Source: Brachypodius melanocephalos
Lineage: Eukaryota > Chordata > Aves > Passeriformes > Pycnonotidae
NCBI GenBank assembly: GCA_013398615.1
Contig: VZSR01000393.1
Coordinates: forward strand, 3,534,888 to 3,598,887
Reading direction: 5' to 3'
DNA: 64,000 bases
The notes below the pieces were generated by a model, which saw nothing but the letters and a program-made list of their open reading frames with translations, was not told the DNA's origin and made no database searches. Made by a program: the position numbers and the translations under genes. Numbering within the stretch: position 1 is the stretch's first letter; each line of letters opens with the position of its first letter. This document shows, piece after piece, positions 24,207-37,000 of the stretch.

Positions 24207-27200
24207 CCAAGATGTAAAGAGAACATTAGTGCTGAACTTTTACTTATTTACTCTATGCAGCTGCTGGGTTTAAAAGAGTGTCAGCTGTGTCTCCATACCC
24301 AATAACAATCAGCTGCACAATGGTGAATTTTCCAAAAGTAGAGCTATTTTAACCCAAGAAGGAGGACAAAGACTGAAAAATGGGATGAAGAAGGAAGAAA
24401 TCTTCAGGGTTACCTACATCTCTAGAGCCCAACTTTCAGAAACTGGAACAAAGCAGGAAGCCCTCCTGACTATGTTCTCATCATAACTAATTACGTGTTT
24501 GATTGTCATTTTGTACTTTAAGACAAAGGGCCCCAGGGGAGCAAAACAAATATGAGAAGAAAGGTCTATTATGGTTCCAATCAAGGCCATTTGAATTGCA
24601 ATTATGTGTATCATTAAAAACTCGAAGGCCTTGCTCAATAAAGACATTTAGTAAGAATTATTGAGTTCAGGCTTTGAGCATATCTTATATTTATATAGGG
24701 CAATAAATGTGTAGCTTTTAGGGCTTCCTCACATTCTCTATTTAGATGTCTGGCAGGTTCTTTCAGGCTCTGGGTGAGATGGTATCACTGAGCAGTGCTC
24801 TGGGAATGCCACAGCACTGCAGCCAGCAGGGCTGGAAGGGTGAACTGGTGAACTGTCAGCTGTGGAATGAATAACAAACAAACTTCTCCCTGTACACAAA
24901 AGAAACTTCAGCAATATTAAGATGAAGAACTGTCAAGAGCTGTTACAATCTATAGAGAGCTAATGCAGTCAGAAGCATATAAATTGAGGAAGAAATAATG
25001 GGGCATTCCCAGCTGAATGTTATGACAGAACAGAGAAGATGTATGGGCAGGTCAACCTTTAGCAATACTGGTATTTAACCTTTTTTTCTCCCATGAGAAG
25101 CATAGATGTTTTGGCAGAATGAATGATTCACTCCTGGGATGTTTGGAACACGACTTATACACAGCCCTGTCCCCAGCCATGCTGTCACCCTGTGAGAACA
25201 ATGGGAAGAGCTTTCAGGTATCCTCTGCTCCAGGCCAGACGTTGATCTATGAAATGTCACTAAGGGAATTTGCATTAGCTGGAGTTATATGCCATGGATC
25301 TTACTTTGGTGTGTTATATTTTGCCTGCAGTGCTGTGGGTGTTTCCTTCTTTAGGGTAAAAATTTGTAGTGAAAACTTGGGAAATTGTTAGCCCTGCCAA
25401 GGATTCCCAAATTGTGTTTATTGTCTGTACAAACCAGGTTATGACATTTTGTGGTAACATATTCATACTGAAATTTATCTCTATTTTGTGCACATACAAG
25501 AAATTGTGAAGAATGTAGTTCATTCTTTCAGAACACCAAGATCCCCTTCACAGATTTTGTCTTGTACAAAACTCATAATCCCCAAAGAGGATAACCCACA
25601 TTTTAGACTTGGTGCATCTTCCCACACACAAAGGAAAAAACAATTAAAACAAATGCATGAAGAATTTTATCTTATAGACTACAGACAGCATGAAACAGGT
25701 GTTTATATGAGGAATAAAATCAATGCAGTCTAATTTCCTATCTGGCACTGCCCAAAAGTTCATCCCCTGAATAGATAAGGGGATGTCTTTTAGAGGAATC
25801 ATAAAACAAACCCACCATAGCTCTGCCTTCCCCTCAAGAGTTCCCCCAGCTCTACTCATTGCTGTTCCCCCTGCAGCAAGCCATCCTTCCTTGCCCAGGC
25901 AAGGGGAATCCTTCACACTTGCTCATTTACAGCCTCTCCAGATGGACTGGGAATTGCAAATTTAGTGAAACAGGACTTAGGATAGTGGAGATGCAGCTGA
26001 AAAAACCCCCACTATTCTTCCTCCAGTTATAAACAGGCTGCAGGTTTAAGCAAATCACCAAAGATTTTTTCTTCACCAGGATTCTCCCTAAGTGAAAATG
26101 TCACACTCTCATGCCTGTTTCCCTTTTGACCAGCAAAGTTTATTAAGAAAAGGCATGAATTACCTCTTGGCTTGTGACCATAAGCTATAAAACGTCCCGC
26201 TGTTCTAATATTCTAAGTGCCAATTCATAACATAATCTTATATGTCAGATCACATAATTCATAAAGCAATGTAACACATCCCCTTGAAGTAAATGGTTTA
26301 ATGTAAATGATGATATGCATTGAACATCTCGCAGCAGGCGGACATGACAGAGCAGTGATTTATGAGTGAAAGAATATCTGTTCAACATAAAGAGAGCAAG
26401 ATTCAGCCCCAGGCATGAAAAACACAAAGGGCCCACGTTCTCTCTGGAGTTTGACTAGCACTAGAAATCAATCAGGGAAATCACAACAAATAGAGACTCG
26501 ATGAGACGTTTCCCCATCGTTAAAATCAACCCCCTAAAAACAAGGCAGGATGGTTCTCAAAAAAGACACACAAGCACATTGTCTTCTTTGCTGACAGGTC
26601 AGGTACAGAAATTTCCAGAATTTCAAGAATAGTGATAAGTGTAGCTTGTCACCATGAGTGCATTTGGCCAACAGTGCAGAAAAGCATTCCAAATTCCAAG
26701 AGGAGTTTGGTCAATGCCAGCTGAACTCACCAGGGGATGTGGAGGGTGCTGAGCTTTTCCCTCTGCCTTTATAAAACCACCAGAGGTTAAAAGGGTCCCA
26801 ACTCAACACCTCCTGTCCAAAATTCCCTGCTCAGACACTGAGCCCTTGGTCTGAACTGCCTGAACTGGCAGCTGAAGCTTTTTGTCAGAGGTGCTTACAA
26901 CCCCCATGAGGCACCGTGCTGTTTCCCCAGGTCCCATGGAAAATTGGAATTGCCTGCAATCACCCAAATTTGAAATCAGGCATATGCAAGCTGTTAAAAT
27001 GCAGATGTAAACTTTAGAGTCGAGGGCAAGCAGAGAGCTTACTAAAAATATTTATTCTGCACTTATTTCTATTTCTCATTTCTATTTTATAATCCAAACG
27101 TTTTCTTTTAGCTTTTCTTTACCTTTTCCTTAATAGTTTCCAATTCTTTACCCTTCCCTCTTTATCTGGGTGGTAGAGTTCTGCCCAGAGCAATGCAAAT

Positions 27201-28654
27201 TGTTAATAGACAGCAATTTTTAAAGTCCTACAAATAAATAAGGTCTGATGGAAATTTCATGTGCAGAAATACCCATGAGAAATTACCCCCTGAGTGTGGT
27301 AGAAAGCTTCCCCTAAACTTCATGACAAAAAATAAACCAGGAAAAAATTAGACTAATCATTTAATTTTCTCCCCCCAAAAAAGAAGCTAATATCCAGTTT
27401 CTCCCAACCTCTAAGCAAAGTGGCATTCTTAATCAAGATAAATGTAGGAAGGAAAATAGAGGTTTCAGGGACTTGGGTTAGTAAAAAGGGATTGACAATT
27501 ATTTGCATTCTGAACTTCTGGGAGAGAGCTGACCATCTTTCCCTTCAAAGCCACCTTCATCTTGCCTCCATCCAGGCCTGTCAGGCAGAATTAGAATTCT
27601 GAATATTTACAGGAATGGCAGCAGAGCCAAGTACAGACCCTTCCCTTAGCCCTGATTAAACAAAACACTGCTGATCACTGGGAACCCAGCTCACATCCAT
27701 CAAGCCAGGAAAAACCCTGGATGTGGAGACCAAACTGCACTTCACAGTTCTTGTTAAACAGGTATACCTTATCCCACAACACTTTCACAGCCCCAGTGTC
27801 CTTTGGAAAAGAAACTTGGGGCACTGGTAGGGAGGGAACAGCAGTGGGCTCTAAAGCAGGCGTATACGAAAATCGAACCATGCTTGATGATGGAAATGAG
27901 AAAAATATTTTTCCTTTCAGCAAATTATTCCAAATTGGGGAAAAAACCCTCAAAATAGAACAGTGAAATGTATGGACACTAAGTGCCCATTTTAAAAAAA
28001 TTTTAAACACTGAAAATTACAGTCAGTGAGGACTGGGTAACAAGAAGCCCAGGCTACACTCTGTGTGTGTATTCTGCATTTGTTCCAGAAAAACAACAGA
28101 ATGGAGAGATTTTTCTAAAAAGGGAACATTTCCACAGATTTCAATAATCTTTTGATCAGGGCCACACTCACAGATGGAAGATCTGATTCCATAAATTATC
28201 TTCTTTTGTAAAGGGATTGACTGACTTCTCACAAATATAAGAAAGGCAGCAATCACACTCCCCCTGTCTCAGTGGGCTTTAATCAAAAACACGTCATTAA
28301 TTTACAGAAATCACTTTGCACTGTTCCTCTACGTCCAAGTAAGGTCCCCTGGCATCCTTCCTGATTAAAAAGTAATAATATTATGTTTTAAAAAGATCTC
28401 TTAGTGCAAGGTCAATCTTCCCTGACTGGAAATGTTTTTTGAGACAGTGGGCCAGAATTTCTGTTGATCTAATTCAGCCCAGCACTACTAAAGCAAAGAT
28501 TTATCTCAGGTGAGGCTGTGGAATACAGGATTGACCTTGAAGGTCTGTATTAGGTATACACAGCATTGCATTGCCTTTATTCCCTTTTTACCTCCCTAAT
28601 TTCTCACTCCAATATACGCGAAATGAAAGAGAAAACAAAGGGATGAGCTGTGCC

Positions 28655-28687
28655 TTTTTTTTTTGTTTGTTTGTTTGGTTTTTTTTG
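28655..28687 (+). repeat. (TTTG)n / T-rich simple repeat
   Basis: A run of T followed by three GTTT units and another T run. Confidence 0.85.
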
Positions 28688-31600
28688 GTGCCTCTTCTCC
28701 GTTGGACTCTTTCCCTTCTTGCTACCAGCAATTCCCACAAGTATCCAATTTTTTACATGGGTGTAGGGTTGTGAATGTACAGCACCACAGACCTCAGCAA
28801 TTACTGCACCTGGGAAGTTCTCCTCTTTACTCTTTGCCTGTTAACTAATACGAGCTGGTTGTGCCTTAATCTCAAATTACAAAGTGGGGATAGAACTGAA
28901 ACACCCAGCCCTGCTACCCCTGAGTCTGTCACTGGGACTCTCAGCACCTACATCAATCCAAAATTAACCCAGAAAAGCTGAGGGTGCTTCAATATTACAA
29001 AAGCTGTGCTAATGAAAGAGGAATCAGATGTCCTAATGAGGATGCAAATCATCTCACACGGCTCCTGTCTTCCTCTGCAGGAACCAGGGCACACACTTAA
29101 TTCTGATGGATTATTTCATCTTTGTATTGATTTCATCCTCAAGTCCCAGCCATTTGATCTATTAAACATCTGAGAGTTTTTATCTGAGGGATAAGTGTTT
29201 CCATCATAATACAGGATCTTTTTAGGTGAGTTTTGTTTTGCTTCCCCCTCTTCTGCAGCTGAACTCCTGGATGAATTATTTGGTTGGTCTCATAGTGTCT
29301 GCCCAGTTGAACTTATTTAAATTCACCCTGCCTGAGCAATATTTCATAATGGACTTCACTGCTGCATCCAATAAATAAACTGGGCAACAACTCCCTGTTC
29401 TTCATTCAGAGCATTGCATTAAGCCCATTGCAATTTTCTGGATAAATCATATCACAGATGCAGTCATTCCTATTAAAACTACAAACAGAAGTGGAATACT
29501 TGATTTTAAGGACTCAGAGTAAGCATGGAACAAACCCTTAGTGAGGATCATAAGGCATATCTTGGAGAGATAACCTCAGAAAGGATCCTTTCTTCCCCCG
29601 TGCATTCTCCTGAGCCCAGTTCAAGAGCTCCCCACTGTGAAGGAGCCCACAGGAGGAAGGATAAACACCATCAGTTATTCACTTCAAATTTGCCCTCTAA
29701 ATCAAGTCCACACAGCTCCTTCCCTAAGAGTAATCTGGAATAACAGAAGATGGAATTGTTTTCTGCCTTTTTCCCCATCTTGAGATTGAAGCATCTGCAG
29801 CCCTTCTTCAAATGATCTTTCTGGTTAAATTATATTTTAAAGCCACTGATAGAGGAGTTTAAGAAATGGTTCAGATGCTGCAAGGGTGTGCTCTGTGATT
29901 TTAAAACAGGTCTTTAAAACTGTCTTGTACAAATCACAGGGTTCAAAACGATCCATATTTGTAACAAGAGTATGTAACAATTTTGGGGGGGTGATATATA
30001 TTTTCTGTAGGGATCCTGATATTCTTTCCTGAATTAAGTCATTAATTAATCACTTAGTTCAGCAAATGTGATAAATTTCCTTCAGTTACAACAATTTTAG
30101 GGTCAGATATCCAGTCTTTTAGGGGTTTTTATGGGCACTAAAGAGGGACTGGCAATTTTGATTGCAGTTCATCCCCTTCTAACAAAAAAATTTAGGAAAA
30201 GTGAGATAAAGCACCTTTAGAAGTGGTTCATTCTGGGTGAAATCTAACTCTGAGAAGACACCAAACTCCAGGGTACTTAAAAGATGTGTTTTTAATGATC
30301 TATTAATTCTGCCCATTACTACAGGTGTGGAAAGCAGGGTTAGAACAAAAAGGTTCTCCTGTACTTTTATACTTTTGTTTTTTACAGCCTGTTTTTTACA
30401 CCTGACCCCTGCTGAGTGGAGCCCTGCAAGGATTAAAAGCAGGCCAAGATATCCCTGGGTTTATTCCCTCAAAATTGATGTGTCTTGTTGGGAAGAGACC
30501 TTAAACAACAAATCAAGATATTTTAACTCTGTGTGGCATTGATTTAGTACTGAAAGGACTAGATTATGTCCCTGCAAAGAAAATATGAGCATGGAAAAGC
30601 TTCTGTACGTCATAAACCATCCAAATATTGACTATGGAACTCCTTAATGGAAAATTAATAATTAAGCACAGAACAGGTCACAATAGATCACTGCCAGCAG
30701 TTGGGTACTTAGAGATCATAAAGATTTGTGGAGCTGTGTGCGAATTTGGTGTCACTAAGTCAGAGGCTTGCTCAAGTACATTTATACTTTATAAATGCAC
30801 ATATTCCTTCTTGGGCAAAAAGAAAATGAGCATCAGTCAGTACCAAACCATCCTAAGAAAGGAGACCCAGAAAGAGATTTCCAATTTTCAGACTTCTGCT
30901 TTTCCACTGGGTACTTTTCCACAACCCTCAGCCTGAACACCCTTAAAATTCAAGTTTTCAGCTCAGGGCTTCAATGAAATCTTGTTTCTTGGGGATAAGG
31001 TGGGTCTGGGCCATGTAAGGGATGCCCTGGGTGGAGCCATCACAGATTGGTCCATTCCATCCATTCCCTTTCCCTATTTGAGGTAAATTGGAAGGCAAAC
31101 AGGACTTGGGAGCAGACACAGGTGGTCCTGCCTTGGGTTCCCTGTTGGCTTTTGCCCTCACAATCTCCAGTGTTGAAAATGTCCATACCAATATGCCACA
31201 AAGTTCAAAGGCAACACCTTTTGCCAAACCCATTCACAGAGTTCCCCTTCAGCCTCAGTTCTTTTACAATTTTGAGTGGAGCCCTGGTTCAGTGCATGGA
31301 AGACAGAAAATTCCAAATTATATCAACCATCAGGGTACAATGAGAGGCTTTCTTCCATGCAAAAATCTTCAGTGAAATAATCAAGTAGGAAATATTTTAC
31401 TTCAAACCCCTGTGATTTATTTGTTTGTTTTCCCAGTAACTTATATGAAATCCTACTTTCTAGAGATGTGAGCTGTAAATCTCCCCAGCAGCCAACAAGG
31501 TCAGCAACTGAGGCAGAGTTTTTGTGTCTGAGGTGTTTGCTGATGTTGGTCCCTGCCACACATTCCATCATTAGGTGAGATCATCAATAAATTGTTACAC

Positions 31601-31740
31601 ATGATATTTAAATAAACAAAGGCTTGAGGGTCACAGATTTTCCACTACAGCTATATTATAAATTCCTTGACTTTTTGGCAAGACCAGTGACTTTCAAACC
31701 ACATCCCAAACTTAATATCCACTAAAGAAAAGAAAAGGGG

Positions 31741-31757
31741 AAAAAAAAAAAAAAAAA
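31741..31757 (+). repeat. poly-A tract, 17 nt
   Basis: An uninterrupted A run following an AAAGAAAAGAAAAGGGG lead-in. Confidence 0.85.
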
Positions 31758-33989
31758 GTTGTGGAATTTCCTGTGTGTGCTGCTGGAGCTCCACACACAG
31801 ACATTTCCTGCTGCTTCCAAACAATAACATTCCCATGCTCAGGAAAAAGGCGTTCCATAGGATATACAATATATTCTATAAAGGATATACTCCTTATATC
31901 CTGAATAATGCAATGTAATTGAATGGGCTGCTACAGTTTTATTCTTCTTTTTAAACTAATGCTTTGCTCACTGATCTGCCAAGGGTAAAAATGTCTGTGT
32001 GAAACATCAAGAGGGTGTTGCTCCATCAGGACTGGAGTGGAAATGTTGCAAAGTGGCCCCAGCGTCCAGGAATTGAAAAGAAATTAACACAAAAAGTTAA
32101 GAAAATGTTTCATTCTCTGTTTTTGTGCCTGTTCCTAAAGCGGTGAGATGTGCAAATCCACAAATTGCATTATAAATTACCCATGCTACAGATGTTTATA
32201 AGCCATAATTAAAATCAACCCAGTGCCCCTCAATTAAACATTTATGACAGATTTATTCAAAAACTAGTTAACCATTTATAAGGCACTCACATGGAAACAG
32301 AGTATAAATGATGAGTTTTCTGGGCAAAATTTATAAAGCACTTTCATTTCATCTTCTGTCCTGGTCACTGCATGTGGAGACTGTGCAGGACTGGAAATAA
32401 TTTCTGACAAGTTTGGAGTTCGTGGTGCTGGGATGACTCCATGAAAAACAGCACAGGAGCATCACAGGCTCATAAAAGCAAACGAATGCTTTAAGTACAT
32501 TCTTAAACCTGAAATCTGTTGAAATATACTGCTCTGAAGCAAAGAGAAATATTTTAATATGTGTATAATTATGAGCGCCTGTGTATTTTTCCTTTGATGC
32601 AATTTCATTTTGCCTTCATGTAACATTAATTTCCATTTTATATACACACATACTTGGTATAACAGACAACAAATGTATAGCTATAGAAAATATTAATAAA
32701 TACATAGATTGAAATGAAGTTATTTTAAATTTATATCAGTGTAAATGTGTTTCAAATTTGGTGTCTTTTCATTGACACATTCACCTGCTGAATTTTCCAC
32801 ACTGATTTGCCTTGACTCAAATAATTCTGGGAGAGCCCCTTATGGAATAAGAAGCCCAGCATCATCTCTTAGCCAAAACCCTTCCCATAAATCTGATCTC
32901 CTACCTGATCAGCCAGCTCCAGTAATTAAATATATACATGTTTTTTAAAAGTAATTAATGGAGATAAAATATTCGTATTGTTCATGTTTTGCTGCACGCA
33001 TCAGAAGTAATTAGCGTTAATAAAAAGTTACACGTGTTGGCAACTGCACCACAATTATTACAGAGGAGGAAAAAAACATCATTTCTGCTCCTGCTCTGAA
33101 AATAGTTTCTTAAAAATCCCTGGAAACTGAAATGTGATACTACAATAAATACATCTGTTACTCAGAGAGGTTGTGTTTGTGCAACTCTGATGCTCAAAAC
33201 TGCTTGTATCGATTCTTTCTCAGGCTGATTCAATTAGAATATTTGAAAAATATACAAATATGTGAGGCAAGCAGCTGTAAATATTAACAGAATGTAAGCT
33301 ATTGATTTTTATGTTCGGAAAGTCTCGTAAGCAAAATTTTCATTTAATGTTTCAGTTCTCAAATATAGTAACGGAGAAGTAAGCACAGAAAACCAACCAG
33401 CACTGGAACTTAGAGACGAAAAAAAAACAGATTTCCGCCATTTGTTTCATGTAGGCAAACATACAAAACCTAAACAAAAGAAAATTTAAAGATTCCTCTC
33501 CCTCTGTAAGAAAACACCTTCATTTGCATAATCTCCTACAAGTCCAATTTTCCTTTATGATATTTTGGAATGTTTTCCTGATCAGTGAATTCCCTACGGC
33601 TGTGTAAAAAGTTCTCCACTCGGTAATGAAGCACTTTTTTAAGATCACAAAATGAGGATTTACAGTACAAATATCCCTGGCATCCTGCCGCAGGACAAAG
33701 CCATTTAATTCCTTCCTTTAAACAGAATCCATATAATCAGTAACAGATTTATGCCTCTGGAACACAGCAAAGGAGAGCTTCCCTGAGAGGGGGATACTCG
33801 TGTTTGTGACAAACCACCTGAAAATGTTGTTTAGAGCAGCTGAAGCTGTGACTCCTTGGAAATCTCTGTCCTTGATGGGACAAGCAGGAGGAATTTGAAC
33901 GAGAATCAAAATAAAAAGAAAAAAAAAAGGTGTGGGCAGCCAATTATTTCCAACCTGAGCAGCAGTGAGGGTGTGAAGCACATTCTTAG

Positions 33990-34090
33990 AAACTCCTGCC
34001 TCAATTGTCCTGCTGTCCAAACCCTAGAAACTCCTGCCCTAGTGGTCCTGCTTCCCAAATCACAGAAACTCCTGCCCCAATTGTCTCCAG
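33990..34090 (+). repeat. 38-bp minisatellite, about 2.6 copies
   Basis: Copies begin with AAACTCCTGCC at 33990, 34028 and 34066, giving an exact 38-bp period. The second copy differs at several positions (TAGTGGTCC for CAATTGTCC), and the third decays after CCAATTGTC. No known element is recognised. Confidence 0.9.
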
Positions 34091-37000
34091 AAATTCCCTT
34101 TATCCTTCCCTCATCCTCACTCACAGACTGGCTGGCAGTGGGAGAGGTGTGGAAAGGGGCTGTTTGAAGAACCTGGGGTTGAGGTGAGGTGAGTGACCCC
34201 TGATCCATCAAGAACCCACAAGATGGGAGCACCACAGGAAAAGATACAGACAAAAAAAGCCACCAAGGTTCACTGCTCCATCAGCTGCAGCATCACCCCA
34301 AAAAAACGGGGCTGGAGGGGCAGAGGCAGCCCCAAGCAGTGAGGAGAGCTCTCCTGCTTTCCTGGTGGAGCAGGGGGTACCACAAAAATGTGCCCCAGAC
34401 AGGTGAAATTAAATGGAAATATGAGCAGGGAAATTTAGTTTAGGAACTAAACTAATTATTACTGGTGATTCTGAAAGGCAAAACTGTTTCTTTTTGTATA
34501 ATTTTCAGAGGTTTTTCCTCACATGGAAAAGGAGCAAATGCAAAATCCTCTTGGTGGTCAGTGCAAGGACCATACAGGGTCACAGCTTTACAAACCACCT
34601 CACTCTGATGTTCTGCACAGCTGGTTTGTGGCACCTCATTGTACTGCTGGAGAGGTGCCTGCAATGAAAAATGCTTGTTTTGCTGTTTACAGCTCATGCA
34701 GAGAGGGTAGGCAGAGGTTTCAGGAGGAAACACAGACATCAAAATAAATCAGCACAAGAGCAACATAAAATGAAACTGTCATCATCCTCGCTGTCCTTGA
34801 ATATACTGGGGGGATATTGCTTCAGCAGGTCTCAGCCTTCTTCAAATATTAAGTAACCATGGAAATTTAGGGTTCTAAATTTAGATCCACATTAGTGAGC
34901 AAACTGGTTCCCAGGTAATGCCCGTGAATATTTCCAGAGTAGTGACACTTCTGCAGTGTACCAATCATTCTGAATGGAGGATGACTTAACAGACATTCTG
35001 ACATGGGATCAAGTTCTATGAAAGATTGGCTGGATTTTATTACACATTTTATTATGCCCACATTCCTATTAATGCAGAAGGATTGTTAAATAAATGTTAC
35101 TACTACTGACAGCAGTAATAGTAACATGATGGGCAGGTCATTATTTATTTAGTTTCCACATTTCCAATTTGTTCCATTTATTTCATAATTACACAAGCTA
35201 GAAAGACTCCTTAAAATGAATCACGAAAAATGAGAGCAGCAGAAAACCAATTAGACCAAGTCTCCATCACTGTTCCTTTACTTTCTTGTTCTCTGCATGT
35301 TATATGTGTAGGAACAGTAATGCTCCCTTTCAAATGCAATTCCACCAACCTTTTTTTTCTAATATTAAGTCCAGATTTTCCTTCCACCTCTCTACTGACT
35401 GCAGCAGTGACCAGAATTATATCTATAAATGCATTTATAAATAGCCTGAAACCAGCTAGAAATGTGGCAGTCCCACAGCACCCAACAGATTGTGATTTAT
35501 TCTCAGTTTCCACTTGAAACCAGGAGCAATGTTTCTTTTTCTCTGTACTGGGGGGTTTTTTTCAGATCAATGATTTTCAGCTGCATTTTAATTACAAAAC
35601 TGTAACACAATCTATTCTCTTTATGTATACATAACGCAAAATGCTCCAAGAAATGAGGCTTGTTCTGAACATATCAACAGAAAAGGCTGATCCAGCTTTT
35701 CTTTCAAAAGCAGAAGAAATGGACTCGATTCTCAGCTCTGTCGAAGTAACAGTAAAGGTCTTTCAGGAATGAGCAAAGAGGTGAAGGTGTCTGCATTTGC
35801 CCAGCCAAAGGAAGGAGAAAAGCCCATCAAAAGCACCCTCCACACATCCACATTTCCTGTGGAAAATGGGCATTCCACACCTTCTGTTTCCTGCTGATTC
35901 CACTGGAACATCCCTTGCTCTGACAACTCCAGAGAAGTTCAGTTGCCTGAACGACTCTGAGCCCAACACCAGGTAACCTCTGTGCCTCAAGAGGCCTCTA
36001 TGGTACCTGCAGGAACTGAAATTCCCATTGAATTCCAAAGCAAACAAACCAATATTCTCTGCAGAAAACCAACACTGATCTGAATTGACTGAAAAATAGA
36101 ACTTTGAGAAAAGAGAAAAGCTTTTGGGCACATCTCTTATTCAAGAGCACCTTTCAGAAGGGCTTGGTGCTCCAAAGGGAGTCTCCTGCTTCCAGTTCTG
36201 TTGCACAAGTAAAAACCATCATTTTCCAGAAGTTATTCACAATAACTTTGTTTCTCCCTCACAGTGAAGGTTTGGGGGTGCACGAGAGATCACCCTGCAC
36301 AGCCCTTTCTGTGGGCAGCACCTCTGATGTTAAAGTTTGGTGTCGATGTATAACGTGCTGAGAGAAATATTTGCCTGGTTGCTTCTCCTGGTACTCTATC
36401 AGTTCAGCTGTTTCACCAAGACTCATTTAACAGGGAAATTTACCTGCATCTGCATGAAAATTGCACAGAGTAGAGGGCAGAAATAAATATTTTACAAATT
36501 TCAGCCTTTTTTTGTTTGTAAACTCAAAAAGAAGACCAGTATGGGTGTTTGAGAATGCAAATCTACACAATGCCCAACGTGAGAGATTTCTGAAGATGGA
36601 AATGGATTTCTGCTTTTGTTATGTTTCCTTCTTCGTCCTTGGAAAACCTGCCTGTATAATAAAACACACCGAGTTTTTCTGAGGCTGATTAACTAGCTTG
36701 TTTCCAGTAAAATTACTTTCCCTTGAGAGGAACATTAAGACTTCTTTAATGCAATCTTCAGCCATTACCATTGATTATGGCTTCATTAAATATGAAAATG
36801 AGGGTTTGCTCTTTGCAGCAGGTATCTCTTTCTGCGTAAGTGAGTCAAAGACTTTCCTCTCTGCTCCGCTCACACAGGAGCGTGAACAAATATTTTATTT
36901 ATGCACAGTTTGGAAGGAAGAAACTGCCTGTGGCAAGAACACAGCTCACTTTGCCAACAGGATGAGAGTCTGGGGCACAAATCACTCCAACCTAGGCAGC

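Larger units (their letters stand above)
24207..33989. other. intronic stretch, no gene seen
   Basis: Mostly unique AT-rich intron. A TTTG-rich patch at 28655-28687 and a 17-nt poly-A at 31741-31757 are the only clear repeats. An AT-rich, motif-bearing stretch near 32950-33062 is discussed as a possible conserved element. Confidence 0.7.

Noticed and set aside
23762..24305. Several 105-155-codon frames across the gap
   Set aside because: They run through 232 N and a pentanucleotide repeat and have no biological meaning.
33990..34090. Possible CRISPR-like array
   Set aside because: The whole 38-bp unit is repeated without distinct spacers, and the genome is a vertebrate. It is a minisatellite.
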